Shown here: in pieces, positions 25,269 through 36,681 of the stretch
Layout: each line of letters starts with the position of its first letter
Numbering within the stretch: the first letter of the stretch is position 1
Assembly (NCBI GenBank): GCA_002869065.1
Contig: PKTR01000002.1
Location: forward strand, 372,001-436,000
DNA from: Hyphomicrobiales bacterium
GTDB lineage: Bacteria; Pseudomonadota; Alphaproteobacteria; Rhizobiales; Rhodobiaceae
Length of the DNA: 64,000 nt
Reading direction: 5' to 3'
Notes under the pieces: model-generated
Seen by the model: only the letters and a program-made list of their open reading frames with translations
The model's database searches: none
What the model was told of the DNA's origin: nothing
Position numbers and translations under genes: made by a program

Positions 25269-25610
25269 GGGAAGGTCCTTTCCGCCGCTGGAAGCCCTTT
25301 GAAAAACGCTGTGCGAACCGGGCTTCGGTGCCTCTTCGAAACGCCTGATTCGGGTCACCATACCGCGTTCTGGAATCGCGCTGTAGAGTCCAGAACGGGA
25401 ACGGATTTTTTTGCGCTTCCCACGATGCCGGCGGTGAGCGTCGACGGCCACAGGGCTTGTGCGATGCAGCAACGGGCACGGCGACTTTCGGCAACGACGC
25501 CCCGGGGCGTGCAGACCGACAAGGCAAATCGTTTTCGAGGCAAATGTTTTTCGGCTGACGGTGCGCGTGGGCGGGCGATTTTCGAGCCGCTCGCGAGCCC
25601 GCAAAACGAA
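25269..25610. other. non-coding gap upstream of divL
   Basis: About 340 bases between the ahcY terminator and the divL start. Frames open here are extensions or shadows. It must hold the divL promoter, which I could not pinpoint. Confidence 0.5.
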
Positions 25611-25642
25611 CGCCCCCGGCGCGGTGTGTCGCGTCGGGGGCG
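25611..25642 (-). terminator. intrinsic terminator downstream of ahcY
   Basis: On the minus strand CGCCCCCG-ACGCG pairs with CGCGC-CGGGGGCG (12 pairs, one mismatch, loop of six), followed by TTCGTTTTGC. A T-run is also present on the other side, so it may act in both directions. It separates ahcY from the divL operon. Confidence 0.75.
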
Positions 25643-25698
25643 CTGAATTTTTTCGTCGCGACGGGCATACCCGGATGGGGATAACCCGGATCGACAGG

Positions 25699-27093
25699 TC
25701 AGTACTTGTAGAGATCCGACTTGAACGGACCGGTCTCGGACACGCCGATATAGGCAGCCTGTTCCGGCGTCAGGGTCGACAGGGTGACGCCGAGCTTGTC
25801 GAGGTGCAGACGGGCGACCTTTTCGTCGAGGTGCTTGGGCAGCACGTAGACTTCGTTCTTGTACTGGTCGTTGCGGGTCCACAGTTCGATCTGGGCAAGC
25901 ACCTGGTTGGTGAACGATGCCGACATGACGAAGCTCGGGTGACCGGTGGCGTTGCCGAGATTGACCAGACGGCCTTCGGACAGAAGCAGCATGCGGGTGT
26001 CATCCGGGAAGGTGATCATGTCGACCTGCGGCTTGACGTTGTTCCACTTGAAGTTCTTCAGGCCGGCGACCTGAATTTCGTTGTCGAAGTGGCCAATGTT
26101 GCAGACGATCGCCATGTCCTTCATCGCCCGCATGTGGTCGACGGTGATGACGTCCTTGTTGCCGGTCGCGGTGACGAAGATGTCGGCCATCGGCGCGGCC
26201 TCTTCCATGGTCTTGACCTCGAAGCCGTCCATCGCGGCCTGCAGGGCGCAGATCGGGTCGATCTCGGTGACCATGACGCGGGCGCCGGCACCGGCCAGCG
26301 ACTGGGCCGAGCCCTTGCCGACATCGCCATAGCCGGCGACGCAGGCGACCTTGCCGGCCATCATGACGTCGGTGGCGCGGCGGATGCCGTCGACGAGCGA
26401 TTCACGGCAGCCATAGCGGTTGTCGAACTTCGACTTGGTGACGGAGTCGTTGACGTTGAAGGCCGGGAACGGCAGGTCGCCGCGTTCCTGCATCTGGTAG
26501 AGACGCATGACGCCGGTGGTGGTCTCTTCGGAAACGCCGCGAATGTTGCCACGCACCTTGGAGAACCAGCCCGGGTTCTTTTCCAGCCGGCGACGGATGG
26601 CGGCGTACAGCGCCTCCTCTTCCTCGCTGTGCGGATTGTCGAGCACGGTCGGATCGGTCTCGGCCTTGGCGCCGAGGATGACCATCAAGGTGGCGTCGCC
26701 GCCGTCGTCGAGGATCATGTTGGCGGTCTCGCCGTTGCCCCAGTCGAGGATGCGGTCGGCGTAGTCCCAGTATTCCTCAAGGGTCTCGCCCTTTTCGGCA
26801 AAGACCGGAATGCCGGCCTTGGCAATCGCGGCAGCGGCGTGGTCCTGGGTCGAGAAGATGTTGCACGAGGCCCAGCGAACCTCGGCGCCGAGCGCGACCA
26901 GCGTCTCGATCAGCACCGCGGTCTGGATGGTCATGTGCAGCGAGCCGGCGATGCGGGCGCCCTTCAGCGGCTGGGCCTTGCCGAATTCCTCGCGCGAGGC
27001 CATCAGGCCCGGCATTTCGGTTTCGGCGATGGTGATTTCGGTGCGGCCCCAATCGGCGAGGCCAAGGTCCTTGACGTGATATTCGGCGGTCAT
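25699..27093 (-). CDS. ahcY: adenosylhomocysteinase (SAH hydrolase)
   Basis: 464 residues from the ATG at 27093 (AAGGAG ribosome site); the frame extends to 27171 without need. Conserved blocks include '[20 protein letters not shown]', '[15 protein letters not shown]', '[18 protein letters not shown]', the NAD-binding '[20 protein letters not shown]', and the C-terminal 'KSDLYKY', which is diagnostic. The enzyme splits S-adenosylhomocysteine into homocysteine and adenosine in the cytoplasm. The long internal insertion typical of bacterial/plant forms is present (around 150-190). A palindrome of the SahR type sits about 200 bases upstream. Confidence 0.97.
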   Translation of the reverse strand: MTAEYHVKDLGLADWGRTEITIAETEMPGLMASREEFGKAQPLKGARIAGSLHMTIQTAVLIETLVALGAEVRWASCNIFSTQDHAAAAIAKAGIPVFAEKGETLEEYWDYADRILDWGNGETANMILDDGGDATLMVILGAKAETDPTVLDNPHSEEEEALYAAIRRRLEKNPGWFSKVRGNIRGVSEETTTGVMRLYQMQERGDLPFPAFNVNDSVTKSKFDNRYGCRESLVDGIRRATDVMMAGKVACVAGYGDVGKGSAQSLAGAGARVMVTEIDPICALQAAMDGFEVKTMEEAAPMADIFVTATGNKDVITVDHMRAMKDMAIVCNIGHFDNEIQVAGLKNFKWNNVKPQVDMITFPDDTRMLLLSEGRLVNLGNATGHPSFVMSASFTNQVLAQIELWTRNDQYKNEVYVLPKHLDEKVARLHLDKLGVTLSTLTPEQAAYIGVSETGPFKSDLYKY

Positions 27094-27292
27094 GTGTATC
27101 AGCTCCTTGCGGTCGGCCCTTTTGAGCGGGCCCCGCCTCGTCGCCTGGGAAGACGGGCGGATGCCGTGCATTTCGCACGGCGGAAAATGAGAGACGGCGT
27201 GGCGACGGCGGCGTGGCGATACGTCCGTTCAGGCCGCACGGCCGGTCCATACCGGGCCTCTAACGCAATTCCCCGGACAAAGCAATAGAGAT

Positions 27293-27308
27293 ATAAAGAT
27301 TTCTTTAT
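27293..27308. promoter_or_regulatory. SahR-like operator upstream of ahcY
   Basis: ATAAAGATTTCTTTAT is an inverted repeat with 7-base arms (ATAAAGA / TCTTTAT) and a 2-base spacer. It matches my recollection of the rhizobial SahR motif (ATAAAGATATCTTTAT) in front of ahcY, metH and related genes; SahR is an ArsR-family repressor that responds to SAH. The site overlaps the stop codon of the upstream gene at 27305. Confidence 0.6.
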
Positions 27309-28090
27309 GTCTTATGGTTTCCAGACCGGAAACGGTGCGGAATCCGGGCGAAGGCGGATGCGATTGCAGCCACGCCCGCAGCAAACTCCGCCTCCGCTGT
27401 TTCGCCTTCCGGCCGGCGCGCACTTGCCATCGGCTCCGGCGCGAGAGCTGTTGAGAGCGCCTGCAGCGTTGCAACCGCGCGTGCAAGAATGGCGAGATCA
27501 ATGGTCTTGCCAATCGCCAGTTCGATCAGGTTGACGGCAATCGCGGCGCGCCGGGCGAGCATCCGCCGATGCATCGCACTGCCGGCGGCCTGCGGGTCGG
27601 AAAACGTCGCAAAGCCGACGGGCAGCTCCTTCAGCCGCTCCAGCGCATCGCGTAACGGGCCGACCGCGCGGGCAACGGCAAAGATGCCCTCTTCCACCTC
27701 GGCACGATCGATCCGCCTTTGGACTTGCGACGGCTGCCGGTCACCCTCGCCACCGAAAAGTGCCGCCGTCTCAACCGCTGCGGCGATAAGGGCGTGAAAC
27801 GCTGCTTCGAATTCCGGCGCCCCGAGCGCATTTAACGGCATCGCCTTCAATAGGCGAACGAGATCGGCGACATCCGCTTCCAGATCGGCCGCGACCGGTG
27901 GCATGTCGGGTGCGCCCTCAAACGGCACGCGGGCAAGCCGGTAGATCGTCTCAAGCGCGAGTTCGAGATCCTCGGGAACGACACGGCGATCCTGCGGCCA
28001 GGCCTCGACAACGGCGTCGGCTGCCGCGCGCAAGCCGGCCATCGCGGCCATTTGTTCGGACGTAAAGGGATCGGAAGGAAACGACGCCAT
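27305..28090 (-). CDS. hypothetical alpha-helical protein between HPr and ahcY
   Basis: 261 residues, almost entirely predicted helix, rich in Ala, Leu, Arg and Glu, with no signal peptide, membrane segment or known motif. It starts 13 bases after the ptsH stop with a weak ribosome site, so it is probably co-transcribed with the PTS genes. Codon third positions are GC-rich and the composition is like its neighbours, which supports a real gene. I do not recognise the family. Its stop codon lies inside the SahR-like palindrome. Confidence 0.6.
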   Translation of the reverse strand: MASFPSDPFTSEQMAAMAGLRAAADAVVEAWPQDRRVVPEDLELALETIYRLARVPFEGAPDMPPVAADLEADVADLVRLLKAMPLNALGAPEFEAAFHALIAAAVETAALFGGEGDRQPSQVQRRIDRAEVEEGIFAVARAVGPLRDALERLKELPVGFATFSDPQAAGSAMHRRMLARRAAIAVNLIELAIGKTIDLAILARAVATLQALSTALAPEPMASARRPEGETAEAEFAAGVAAIASAFARIPHRFRSGNHKT

Positions 28091-28103
28091 CGGCGAGAGG
28101 GGA

Positions 28104-28400
28104 TCAGTCGAATTCGTCGAAACCGCTTTCGACCAGTTCGGTGATGGCTTCGAGAGCCTCGTCGGCCTCGCGGCCCGAGACCGCCAGGCGGATCTTGGCG
28201 CCGGGTGCGGCGGCCAGCATCATCAGGCCCATGATGGACGTTCCGCCGACGGTGTGACCGTCCTTGGTGACGGTGACGTTAGCGTCATACCGCTCGACGC
28301 ATTTCACGAACTTTGCCGATGCGCGCGCATGCAGCCCGCGTTCGTTGACGATTACCAGATCACGTATGCGCACCGAGCGCGCATCGAGGAGTTCGTTCAT
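28104..28400 (-). CDS. ptsH: HPr phosphocarrier of a regulatory PTS
   Basis: 98 residues. The phosphorylation site His24 lies in 'ERGLHARASAKFVK', and Ser55 in 'VGGTSIMGLMMLAAAPG' corresponds to the regulatory serine phosphorylated by HPr kinase. There are no sugar-permease genes nearby, so this is a regulatory (nitrogen-type) PTS as in other alphaproteobacteria. The start overlaps the EIIA stop by four bases (ATGA). Confidence 0.93.
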   Translation of the reverse strand: MNELLDARSVRIRDLVIVNERGLHARASAKFVKCVERYDANVTVTKDGHTVGGTSIMGLMMLAAAPGAKIRLAVSGREADEALEAITELVESGFDEFD

Positions 28401-28801
28401 TGCATGCCTGTCAGGACCTGACTTGCGACGCTGATATATTTTCGGCCGGATTCGCGCGCTTCGATGACCGCATCGGCCAACGGTTTTTCCTCGCGAATGC
28501 TGACCAGTTTTACCAGCATCGGCAGATTGACGCCGGCGACCACCTCGATCGGCTTGCCGTCCATCACCGAGATGGCGAGATTGGAAGGCGTGCCGCCGAA
28601 CATATCCGTCAACACGACGACACCGGTGCCGTCGTCGACGCGGTCGACCGCCGCGATGATGTCTTCGCGGCGTTGCTCCATGTCGTCATCGGGGCCGATA
28701 CAGATCGTTTCGATCCGTTCCTGCGGCCCGACCACATGCTCCAAAGCTGCCCGGAATTCTTCTGCCAGTCGCCCGTGGGTTACGAGTACAAGACCGATCA
28801 T
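28397..28801 (-). CDS. mannose-type PTS EIIA component
   Basis: 134 residues from ATG 28801. 'MIGLVLVTHGRLAEEF' contains the active His9, and 'GVVVLTDMFGGTPSNLAIS' is the EIIA-Man signature. Without EIIB/C partners it is a regulatory phosphoacceptor fed by HPr. It is coupled to ptsH by a 4-base overlap and follows hprK after about 140 bases, in the usual rhizobial order. Confidence 0.93.
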   Translation of the reverse strand: MIGLVLVTHGRLAEEFRAALEHVVGPQERIETICIGPDDDMEQRREDIIAAVDRVDDGTGVVVLTDMFGGTPSNLAISVMDGKPIEVVAGVNLPMLVKLVSIREEKPLADAVIEARESGRKYISVASQVLTGMQ

Positions 28802-28943
28802 GGACCACCCGATTTTGTGTTCCTTCTGCAGACCGGTGGCTGGCTGGCAAGTCCGAGCCGCGGCTCCGCATGAACCCTCATCTTGGCGCATCGGTATGGC
28901 GGTGCAACAAAAAAATTCCGGATTTGTAATATTTCGTCACAAA

Positions 28944-29396
28944 TCAGAGGACCGGCCGGTTGTCCCGCAACGCGTGGCCGATCAGGGCAAGAGCTTCGGC
29001 GCCGCAACCCGATACGGGCTGCCGGGCGAGCGAAACGCCCGCGATTTCAGCGGCGAAATCGCCGGTTTCGGGCATTCGCTGCAGCGCATCAACGGGGATG
29101 ATATCAACCACAAGGCGAACAACCGCCGCCGGTTCGCAGGTTGTGGGCAAAATGCCGCGTCCGCGCACTTCGGCATAGCCGGCGATCGTTTCGGGCACGC
29201 GGGCAACGACGCGGCCGTTGCGGGCGTCCAGTTCAACACGATCATCGGCGACGAGACGGGCAAAGGTCCCGTTGCGCGCGGCCTCTGCGATGAGACGGGC
29301 GGCGAGCGTGCTCTTTCCCGCCCCCGAGGGGCCGCGGATCAGCACCCCGTCGGCCCCGATGACCACTGCACATGCATGGATGGTTTCTCCGGCCAT
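28944..29396 (-). CDS. hprK: short-form HPr kinase/phosphorylase
   Basis: 150 residues from the ATG at 29396; a GTG at 29402 that overlaps the chvG stop is an alternative. The Walker A loop 'RGPSGAGKSTLAARLI' is at about 21-36 and the HprK signature appears as 'GYAEVRGRGILPTT'. Like other alphaproteobacterial HprK it lacks the N-terminal domain of the Firmicute enzyme (about 310 residues). It phosphorylates HPr on serine and links the PTS to ChvG/ChvI output. It lies directly downstream of chvG. Confidence 0.92.
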   Translation of the reverse strand: MAGETIHACAVVIGADGVLIRGPSGAGKSTLAARLIAEAARNGTFARLVADDRVELDARNGRVVARVPETIAGYAEVRGRGILPTTCEPAAVVRLVVDIIPVDALQRMPETGDFAAEIAGVSLARQPVSGCGAEALALIGHALRDNRPVL

Positions 29397-29398
29397 GA

Positions 29399-31186
29399 TC
29401 ACCCCGCCGGCAGGCGAACGACGAAGCGGGCGCCGCTGACCGTCTTTTCGCCGGTTTCGGGATCGCGCTCGGTTCGGTTCGACGCGATAATCGTGCCGCG
29501 ATGCGCTTCGACAATCTGTCGTGAGATCGACAAGCCGAGGCCGGAATTGTTGCCGAAGCCCTCCTGTTCGGGGCGATCGGTATAGAACCGTTCGAAGATG
29601 CGTTCGACCTGCTCGGCGCGAATGCCCGGGCCGTCATCCTCGACGGCTATCTCGATGAATTTGCGATCGCGCCGCGCCGATACCCGCACAACTCCATCGG
29701 GCGGCGAGAACGAGCGGGCGTTGTCGATCAGATTGGTGATCACCTGGGCGAGCCGGCTGTCATTGCCGCTGACCATGAACTGGCTGTGCTTCTCGTCCGG
29801 CGTCGGCTCGAGATGGAGCTCGATCGCCGCCCCCCGATCCTGGCGCAAATCGGCGGCGACGTTGGTCACGGCAATCAGCAACTGGGCGATATCGACCGGT
29901 TCGGCATCGGCGCGAGCAAGTTCGGCATCGAGCCGCGAGGCATCCGAGATGTCGCTGATCAACCGGTCGAGGCGGCGCACGTCATGCTGGATGATCTCGG
30001 TGAGCCGGTCGCGGGACTCGTCCGACTTCGCCAGCGGCAGCGTTTCGACGGCGCTGCGCAGCGAAGTCAGCGGGTTCTTCAGCTCATGCGCCACATCGGC
30101 GGCAAAGCTCTCGATGGCTGCGATGCGATCGTAGAGCGAATTGGTCATCACTCTCAGCGCCTGCGAGAGGTTGCCGATTTCGTCGTTGCGGTCGGAGAAG
30201 TCGGGGATCTCCTCGCGCGCCTTGATGCCGCGACGCACCCGCTCGGCCGCCGCCGCAAGCCGACGCAGGGGCGCCGCGATGGTGCCGGCGAGGATGATCG
30301 ACAGCATCATTGTGACAGTCGCGGCAACCAGAAAGACGCGAAAGATCGCCCAGCGCTCGGCACGCACGATGGCATCGATGTCGCCGCCCTGTGTCGACAA
30401 CAAGAGCGCGCCGAGCACGGTGCGGAAGCGCTTCACCGGAACCGCGACGAGGACGATCAACTCGCCCGTCTCACTGACGCGCACGATGCCCGCCGGCGAA
30501 CCGGCCAGCGCGGTCTCCACTTCCGGGTAGCCCTTGCCGTTGGCGCTGCCGAGCTCGTTGTAGATCGGCATATCGGCGCTGCGCAGCCACATGCGGAGAT
30601 GGTGCCACATCTCGTCGAAAAAGCCGGGTTCCTCGGCCTTCGGCGGCGGCAGATCGAAGCGCAGGATCTGACCGCGGCTCATCAGCATGCGCGAATCGAG
30701 CAGCAAGATGCCGTCCTGATCGTAGATGCGGGCGCGCGTCTTCGTCGGCGAGATCAGGCGGCGCAGGATCGGCGCGACGCGCTGCGGATCGATCGGGAAA
30801 TCAAGCGCCTGCAGGGATTCCTCGACCGGTGCGATGCTCTCGCCGGCCTGCATCTCGAGCAGCCGGTCGGGGTCGATCGCGATCGCATCGCTGTCGATGG
30901 TGGTCGAGGCGGAAATCGCGCCGGCAATGATCTCGCCCTGGGTCAGCAGGCTTTCGACGCGGGCGTCGATCAGCCCGGCGCGGAACTGGTTGAGGTAGAG
31001 GATGCCGAGCACCATGGCGAGGAGGCCGGCGAGGTTCAGAACAAGAATGCGGCGGGTGATGCTGGAAAAGCCGTAGCGTCCGAACAGGCGGGAAAGCCGC
31101 GCACCCGTGCGTCGACGCAGCCGCGACCACAGGCCGGGCCGGCGCTTTTCCTGTTGTGCCTTTTCGGCTTGCGGTTCAGCCGTCAT
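29399..31186 (-). CDS. chvG: sensor histidine kinase ChvG (ExoS/BvrS)
   Basis: 595 residues. Membrane segments at about 45-68 (ILVLNLAGLLAMVLGILYLN) and 305-330 (FRVFLVAATVTMMLSIILAG) flank a periplasmic sensor domain, followed by HAMP, the H-box 'FAADVAHELKNPLTSLRSAV' and an ATPase domain ('DDGPGIRAEQVERIFERFY', 'NNSGLGLSISRQIVEAHRGT'). The linker and periplasmic domain are as in ChvG, which senses acid and envelope stress and in symbionts/pathogens the host. Its partner chvI lies upstream with a 119-base gap. Confidence 0.94.
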   Translation of the reverse strand: MTAEPQAEKAQQEKRRPGLWSRLRRRTGARLSRLFGRYGFSSITRRILVLNLAGLLAMVLGILYLNQFRAGLIDARVESLLTQGEIIAGAISASTTIDSDAIAIDPDRLLEMQAGESIAPVEESLQALDFPIDPQRVAPILRRLISPTKTRARIYDQDGILLLDSRMLMSRGQILRFDLPPPKAEEPGFFDEMWHHLRMWLRSADMPIYNELGSANGKGYPEVETALAGSPAGIVRVSETGELIVLVAVPVKRFRTVLGALLLSTQGGDIDAIVRAERWAIFRVFLVAATVTMMLSIILAGTIAAPLRRLAAAAERVRRGIKAREEIPDFSDRNDEIGNLSQALRVMTNSLYDRIAAIESFAADVAHELKNPLTSLRSAVETLPLAKSDESRDRLTEIIQHDVRRLDRLISDISDASRLDAELARADAEPVDIAQLLIAVTNVAADLRQDRGAAIELHLEPTPDEKHSQFMVSGNDSRLAQVITNLIDNARSFSPPDGVVRVSARRDRKFIEIAVEDDGPGIRAEQVERIFERFYTDRPEQEGFGNNSGLGLSISRQIVEAHRGTIIASNRTERDPETGEKTVSGARFVVRLPAG

Positions 31187-31305
31187 CGGGTCCGCCGTCG
31201 GGTCATGAATGGTCCGGCATCGGCGCGGATCGCGACGCCGGCGGCCTGCGCCAACGCGCCCCGTTCAAGGTCATACCGGTCCGCGGGATGCCAATTCCGG
31301 CGCCC

Positions 31306-32007
31306 TCAGATTTCCTTGAACCGGTAGCCGACACCATACAGGGTTTCGATCATGTCGAAATTGTCGTCCACCGATTTGAACTTCTTGCGCAGACGCTTGA
31401 TATGGCTGTCGATCGTGCGGTCATCAACATAGACCTGATCGTCATAGGCGGCATCCATCAGCGCGTTGCGGCTCTTGACCACACCCGGGCGCTGCGCCAG
31501 CGCATACAGAATGAGGAATTCGGTGACCGTCAACGTCACCGGCAGCCCCTGCCAGGTGCAGGTGTGCCGCTCCTGATCCATCATCAGCTGGCCGCGTTCG
31601 ATATTCGACGAGGAATTGACCGCCTTCGGGCCGGTCGCTTCGCGCGGCTGGACGCGGCGCAGAACCGCCTTGACCCGCTCCACCAACAGACGCTGCGAGA
31701 ACGGCTTGTGGATGAAATCGTCGGCGCCCATCTTGAGGCCGAACAGCTCGTCGATTTCCTCGTCCTTGGAGGTGAGGAAGATCACCGGCATGTCGGTTTT
31801 CTGGCGCAATCGGCGCAGCAGCTCCATACCGTCCATACGCGGCATCTTGATGTCGAGAATGGCGAGATCGGGCGGGCGGGCGGACAGGCCGTCCAGCGCC
31901 GAAGCACCGTCGGTATAGGTCTCGACGCGGTAGCCCTCGGACTCAAGAGCGATGGACACCGAGGTGAGAATGTTGCGGTCGTCGTCGACGAGGGCAATGG
32001 TGGGCAT
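31306..32007 (-). CDS. chvI: response regulator ChvI (BvrR)
   Basis: 233 residues from the ATG at 32007. The receiver domain has Asp52 in '[17 protein letters not shown]', the conserved Lys in '[17 protein letters not shown]', and an OmpR-type winged helix with '[20 protein letters not shown]' and '[15 protein letters not shown]'. It is phosphorylated by ChvG and controls envelope, exopolysaccharide and motility genes. The promoter must lie in 32008-32170. Confidence 0.96.
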   Translation of the reverse strand: MPTIALVDDDRNILTSVSIALESEGYRVETYTDGASALDGLSARPPDLAILDIKMPRMDGMELLRRLRQKTDMPVIFLTSKDEEIDELFGLKMGADDFIHKPFSQRLLVERVKAVLRRVQPREATGPKAVNSSSNIERGQLMMDQERHTCTWQGLPVTLTVTEFLILYALAQRPGVVKSRNALMDAAYDDQVYVDDRTIDSHIKRLRKKFKSVDDNFDMIETLYGVGYRFKEI

Positions 32008-32170
32008 GGGCAAAACCGTTCAATGGATACTCGGGCGGACGCTTTGCTACGCGCCCGAAGGCTCGAATCCGTGCAAAACCGCGCGAAATTAAGGCGCGCA
32101 ACCATACTCCAGCCGCTTGCGCGGGACAAATGGTGCTGTCACCCCACTTTTGCGACCCCGAAACGCGCCC

Positions 32171-33586
32171 TCAGGCGCGGCGGATTTCGCCTTTTGTGAT
32201 GTAGGCGAAACGCGGCAGAAGCATCATCAGCGACGTATAGATGCCGATGACGATGGCGGCAAACAACCCCGGCGGGCCATAACCGGCATAGATCGCGAGC
32301 GCGAAGGCAGACGGTATGCCAACACACCAGAAGGCGGCCGATTGCATGATCAGCGCCGCCCAGACATCACCGGCACCGCGCAAGGCACCCGTGGCGACGC
32401 CCATCGCGGCATCGGCGGACAGGGCGAAACCGGCGACGAAAATGGTCTGGCTGGTGATCGCCAGCACCGCCGGATCGTCGGTGAAGATCCGCGCCGCGGT
32501 GTTCGGCGACGAAATGAACAGGATCGCGAAGGGAATCGGTAAGACCGCGCCGATGCTTATCCCGGTCCAGCCGGCGCGCGCGGTATCGACCCGGTTGCCG
32601 CGGCCAACCGCATTGCCGACGCGGATCGCGGTCGCGCCCGCTGTGCCGATCGCCATCATGAAGACGAGCGTCAGCAGCGACATGGTGACCTGATGGGCGG
32701 CGGCGGCGGTCTTGCCGAGCGTGCCGGCGATGAGGACGACAGTCGCGAAGGCGGCGCTCTCGACGCCCTGGGCAAGGCCCATCGGCAGGCCGATGCTGCG
32801 GATGCGCTTGCCGACCGGGCCGGTCAGCGAGGTGCGCAGCGGCTTCGATTCCGCGAAGGCGGCAAGCACGCCGAATGGATCGCCATGGCGGCGGGCGAGA
32901 ATGAGGATGACGCCGAAGGACACGGCGAAGGCGACCCAGCGCAGCGACGAACTGGCGATCACGGCGCCTTCGGCGCCGAGCGGCTCGACGAAGCCGAACC
33001 AGCCGAGCGCCAGAATGCCGTTCAACAACACGTTGACGACGTTCGCGCCGAGCATGATCCACATGCCGATGCGCGGATGGCCGGTCGCCTCGAGGAACAG
33101 ATTGGTCGCAACGAACAGCAGAACGGCCGGCGAGCCCCAGGCGAATTGCTGCGTCACGACGGCGGCGCCTGCAGCCAGCTCCGGGAGCTGGCCGGTGGCG
33201 AGGAAGAAGGGCTCGGCGAAGAACGAGAAGATGAAGATCATGATGCCGAGCAGCAGGGCATGAAGCTGCGAGGCCAGCAGGATGGCGCCGGCACGTTCCG
33301 CCTCGCCTGCACCGACGGCCTGCGCGGTCAACACAACGGTCGACTGCAGCGCGCCGATCGAGATCAGCATGAGAACGAGCTGCGGGGCGATGCCGAGGCC
33401 GATATAGGCAAGCTCGGTCGAGCCGGCCCAGCCGGTCATGATCGTATCGACGGTGAACATGACGATCATCGCGGTGCGCGCGACGATGATCGGCGCGGCA
33501 AGCTCGAAGGTGCGCTTGATGTGATGACCGAGCGCCATCGGCTCGTCACCGACGGCGTCGGAATGAATCGTGGTCGGACGTCTCAT
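32171..33586 (-). CDS. MATE-family multidrug efflux transporter
   Basis: 471 residues from the ATG at 33586 (GGAAGGAAG ribosome site); the frame continues to 33733 but without support. Twelve hydrophobic segments in two halves and conserved MATE elements ('ELAAPIIVARTAMIVMFTVD', 'LEATGHPRIGMWIMLGANVV', 'ALRGAGDVWAALIMQ') identify it. It exports organic cations or drugs against Na+ or H+ across the inner membrane. It stands between chvI and pckA, genes that are often closer together in rhizobia, so it is probably a local insertion. Confidence 0.92.
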   Translation of the reverse strand: MRRPTTIHSDAVGDEPMALGHHIKRTFELAAPIIVARTAMIVMFTVDTIMTGWAGSTELAYIGLGIAPQLVLMLISIGALQSTVVLTAQAVGAGEAERAGAILLASQLHALLLGIMIFIFSFFAEPFFLATGQLPELAAGAAVVTQQFAWGSPAVLLFVATNLFLEATGHPRIGMWIMLGANVVNVLLNGILALGWFGFVEPLGAEGAVIASSSLRWVAFAVSFGVILILARRHGDPFGVLAAFAESKPLRTSLTGPVGKRIRSIGLPMGLAQGVESAAFATVVLIAGTLGKTAAAAHQVTMSLLTLVFMMAIGTAGATAIRVGNAVGRGNRVDTARAGWTGISIGAVLPIPFAILFISSPNTAARIFTDDPAVLAITSQTIFVAGFALSADAAMGVATGALRGAGDVWAALIMQSAAFWCVGIPSAFALAIYAGYGPPGLFAAIVIGIYTSLMMLLPRFAYITKGEIRRA

Positions 33587-33843
33587 GCGGGGCGGCTTCC
33601 TTCCGGCACATCTGTTCGGGGCGAGCGCATCGTCGCTCGTAGGGACAAGTGCCTCGGCACTTAAGTGGGCAAGTGCGTCGGCATCGCCGGAAACCGCCAC
33701 GCGCCATGAAGGGCGCGCGGTCACAATAGCCAAAGCTTTGCGACACCGCGAGTGAGAATGCGATCACAAATCGTCACCGATCTTTGCCGCAAAGACCGAC
33801 AATGGCATTGCCTGTGCGCAAGCTTGGGTTAGGCTCCCAAACT

Positions 33844-34554
33844 ATGACACAGGACAATTTCTCCGCAGCCGACGAAAGCCGGCGCCTGGTGCGGCTGTCG
33901 CGCACCGCCGCACTCGCCACATTGCGCGGTGGCGCGCCCTATGCCTCACTGGTGACGGTCGCGACCGACCCCGACGGCTCGCCGATCCTTCTCCTGTCGG
34001 ACCTTGCCGTGCACAGCCGTAATCTCGCCGCCGATGTGCGCGCCTCGCTGCTCTACGACACCCATGTGGACGGCGATCCGCTGACCGGTACCCGGGTGAC
34101 CCTGTCGGGACGTCTGGAGCGTCTGTCGGGCGATGCCGCCAATCTGGACGTCACACGGCGCCGCTTCCTCGCCCGCCAGCCGGATGCCGCGCTCTATGCC
34201 GGCTTCAGCGATTTCGCCTTCTACCGGATGGCGCTCGACGATGCCCATCTGGTCGCCGGGTTCGGGCGGATCGTCGACCTCGCGCCTTCGGACCTCCTGA
34301 TCGAGACCGCCGGCGCCGAAGCGCTGATCACCGAGGAAGAATCGCTGCTCGAAACGATCAACCGGGACCACGCACAGACCGTCGCAGCGCTTGCCGGCAA
34401 TCCGGCCGACAGCGGCGCGGTCTGGAACGCGATCGGCTGCGATCCGGCCGGCCTCGATCTCGTTGCCGGCAACCGCACGGCGCGGCTTGATTTCGATACG
34501 CCGGTTCTGTCGGGCGATATGCTGCTGGGATGGCTTGAAAAACGGCGCACTTAG
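33844..34554 (+). CDS. HugZ-like protein of the pyridoxamine-phosphate-oxidase fold
   Basis: 236 residues from the ATG at 33844; an earlier start at 33784 is less likely. The N-terminal split-barrel has 'ALATLRGGAPYASLVTVATD' and 'PILLLSDLAVHSRNLAADVR', and the C-terminal part 'HAQTVAALAGNPADSGAVWN', 'IGCDPAGLDLVAG' resembles the DUF2470 haem-binding extension. This pairing is typical of HugZ-type haem-utilisation proteins. Substrate is not proven. The gene is divergent from the MATE transporter and followed by pckA on the same strand after 326 bases. Confidence 0.8.
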   Translation: MTQDNFSAADESRRLVRLSRTAALATLRGGAPYASLVTVATDPDGSPILLLSDLAVHSRNLAADVRASLLYDTHVDGDPLTGTRVTLSGRLERLSGDAANLDVTRRRFLARQPDAALYAGFSDFAFYRMALDDAHLVAGFGRIVDLAPSDLLIETAGAEALITEEESLLETINRDHAQTVAALAGNPADSGAVWNAIGCDPAGLDLVAGNRTARLDFDTPVLSGDMLLGWLEKRRT

Positions 34555-34880
34555 GTGCATCGCAAAAATCGGGTGCACTGCGGGAAAACGCCGCCGGGTT
34601 TTAAGATAGATCAATGCGGCCCAATGACGATTTTACGACGATAGACTGCCTTGTGTCCCCTAAGTCACTTTACTACGGTGCGTTGCGGCATTTTCGTGCG
34701 CGCGTGCGAATGACCGGCCCGGATAATTTCCGAAGGCGCGGTTTTCCTGCGGGCGGGCGGTATGGAATGTCGTCTGGGATTTGGCGTTTCCAGCGTTCGC
34801 GGACAGCGAGGGCTTGGAAATGAGGAGGTTGTGCGCGTCCGCGCGCATGGTGGTTGCGACTACGACAGGGAGATAGAGTC
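34555..34880 (+). other. non-coding region upstream of pckA
   Basis: Short frames here lack ribosome sites and domain matches. The region should hold the pckA promoter; I see no recognisable operator. Confidence 0.5.
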
Positions 34881-36494
<1,614 letters not shown>

Positions 36495-36519
36495 ATTTCG
36501 GCCGCATCCTCGAGATCGA

Positions 36520-36548
36520 AAGGCCCGCCGCTTTGGCGGGCCTTTTTT
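36520..36548 (+). terminator. intrinsic terminator of pckA
   Basis: AAGGCCCGCC-GCTTT-GGCGGGCCTT, a 10 bp perfect stem with a 5-base loop, continues into a T-run, 25 bases after the pckA stop. Confidence 0.93.
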
Positions 36549-36681
36549 ATTGCCGCAGCGCCGGCGAATAGCCGGGATGGGCGCGTGATTTGCCGGCGAT
36601 GATCCGCTAAGGTCGCGCCACGGGGACGACATACCTATCCGAACAGCTGAGAGCCGCGCGGCGGCGCGAGGAGAGTGTTTC

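Noticed and set aside
34614-34823. 69-residue frame upstream of pckA
   Set aside because: No ribosome site or motif; probably part of the pckA promoter region.
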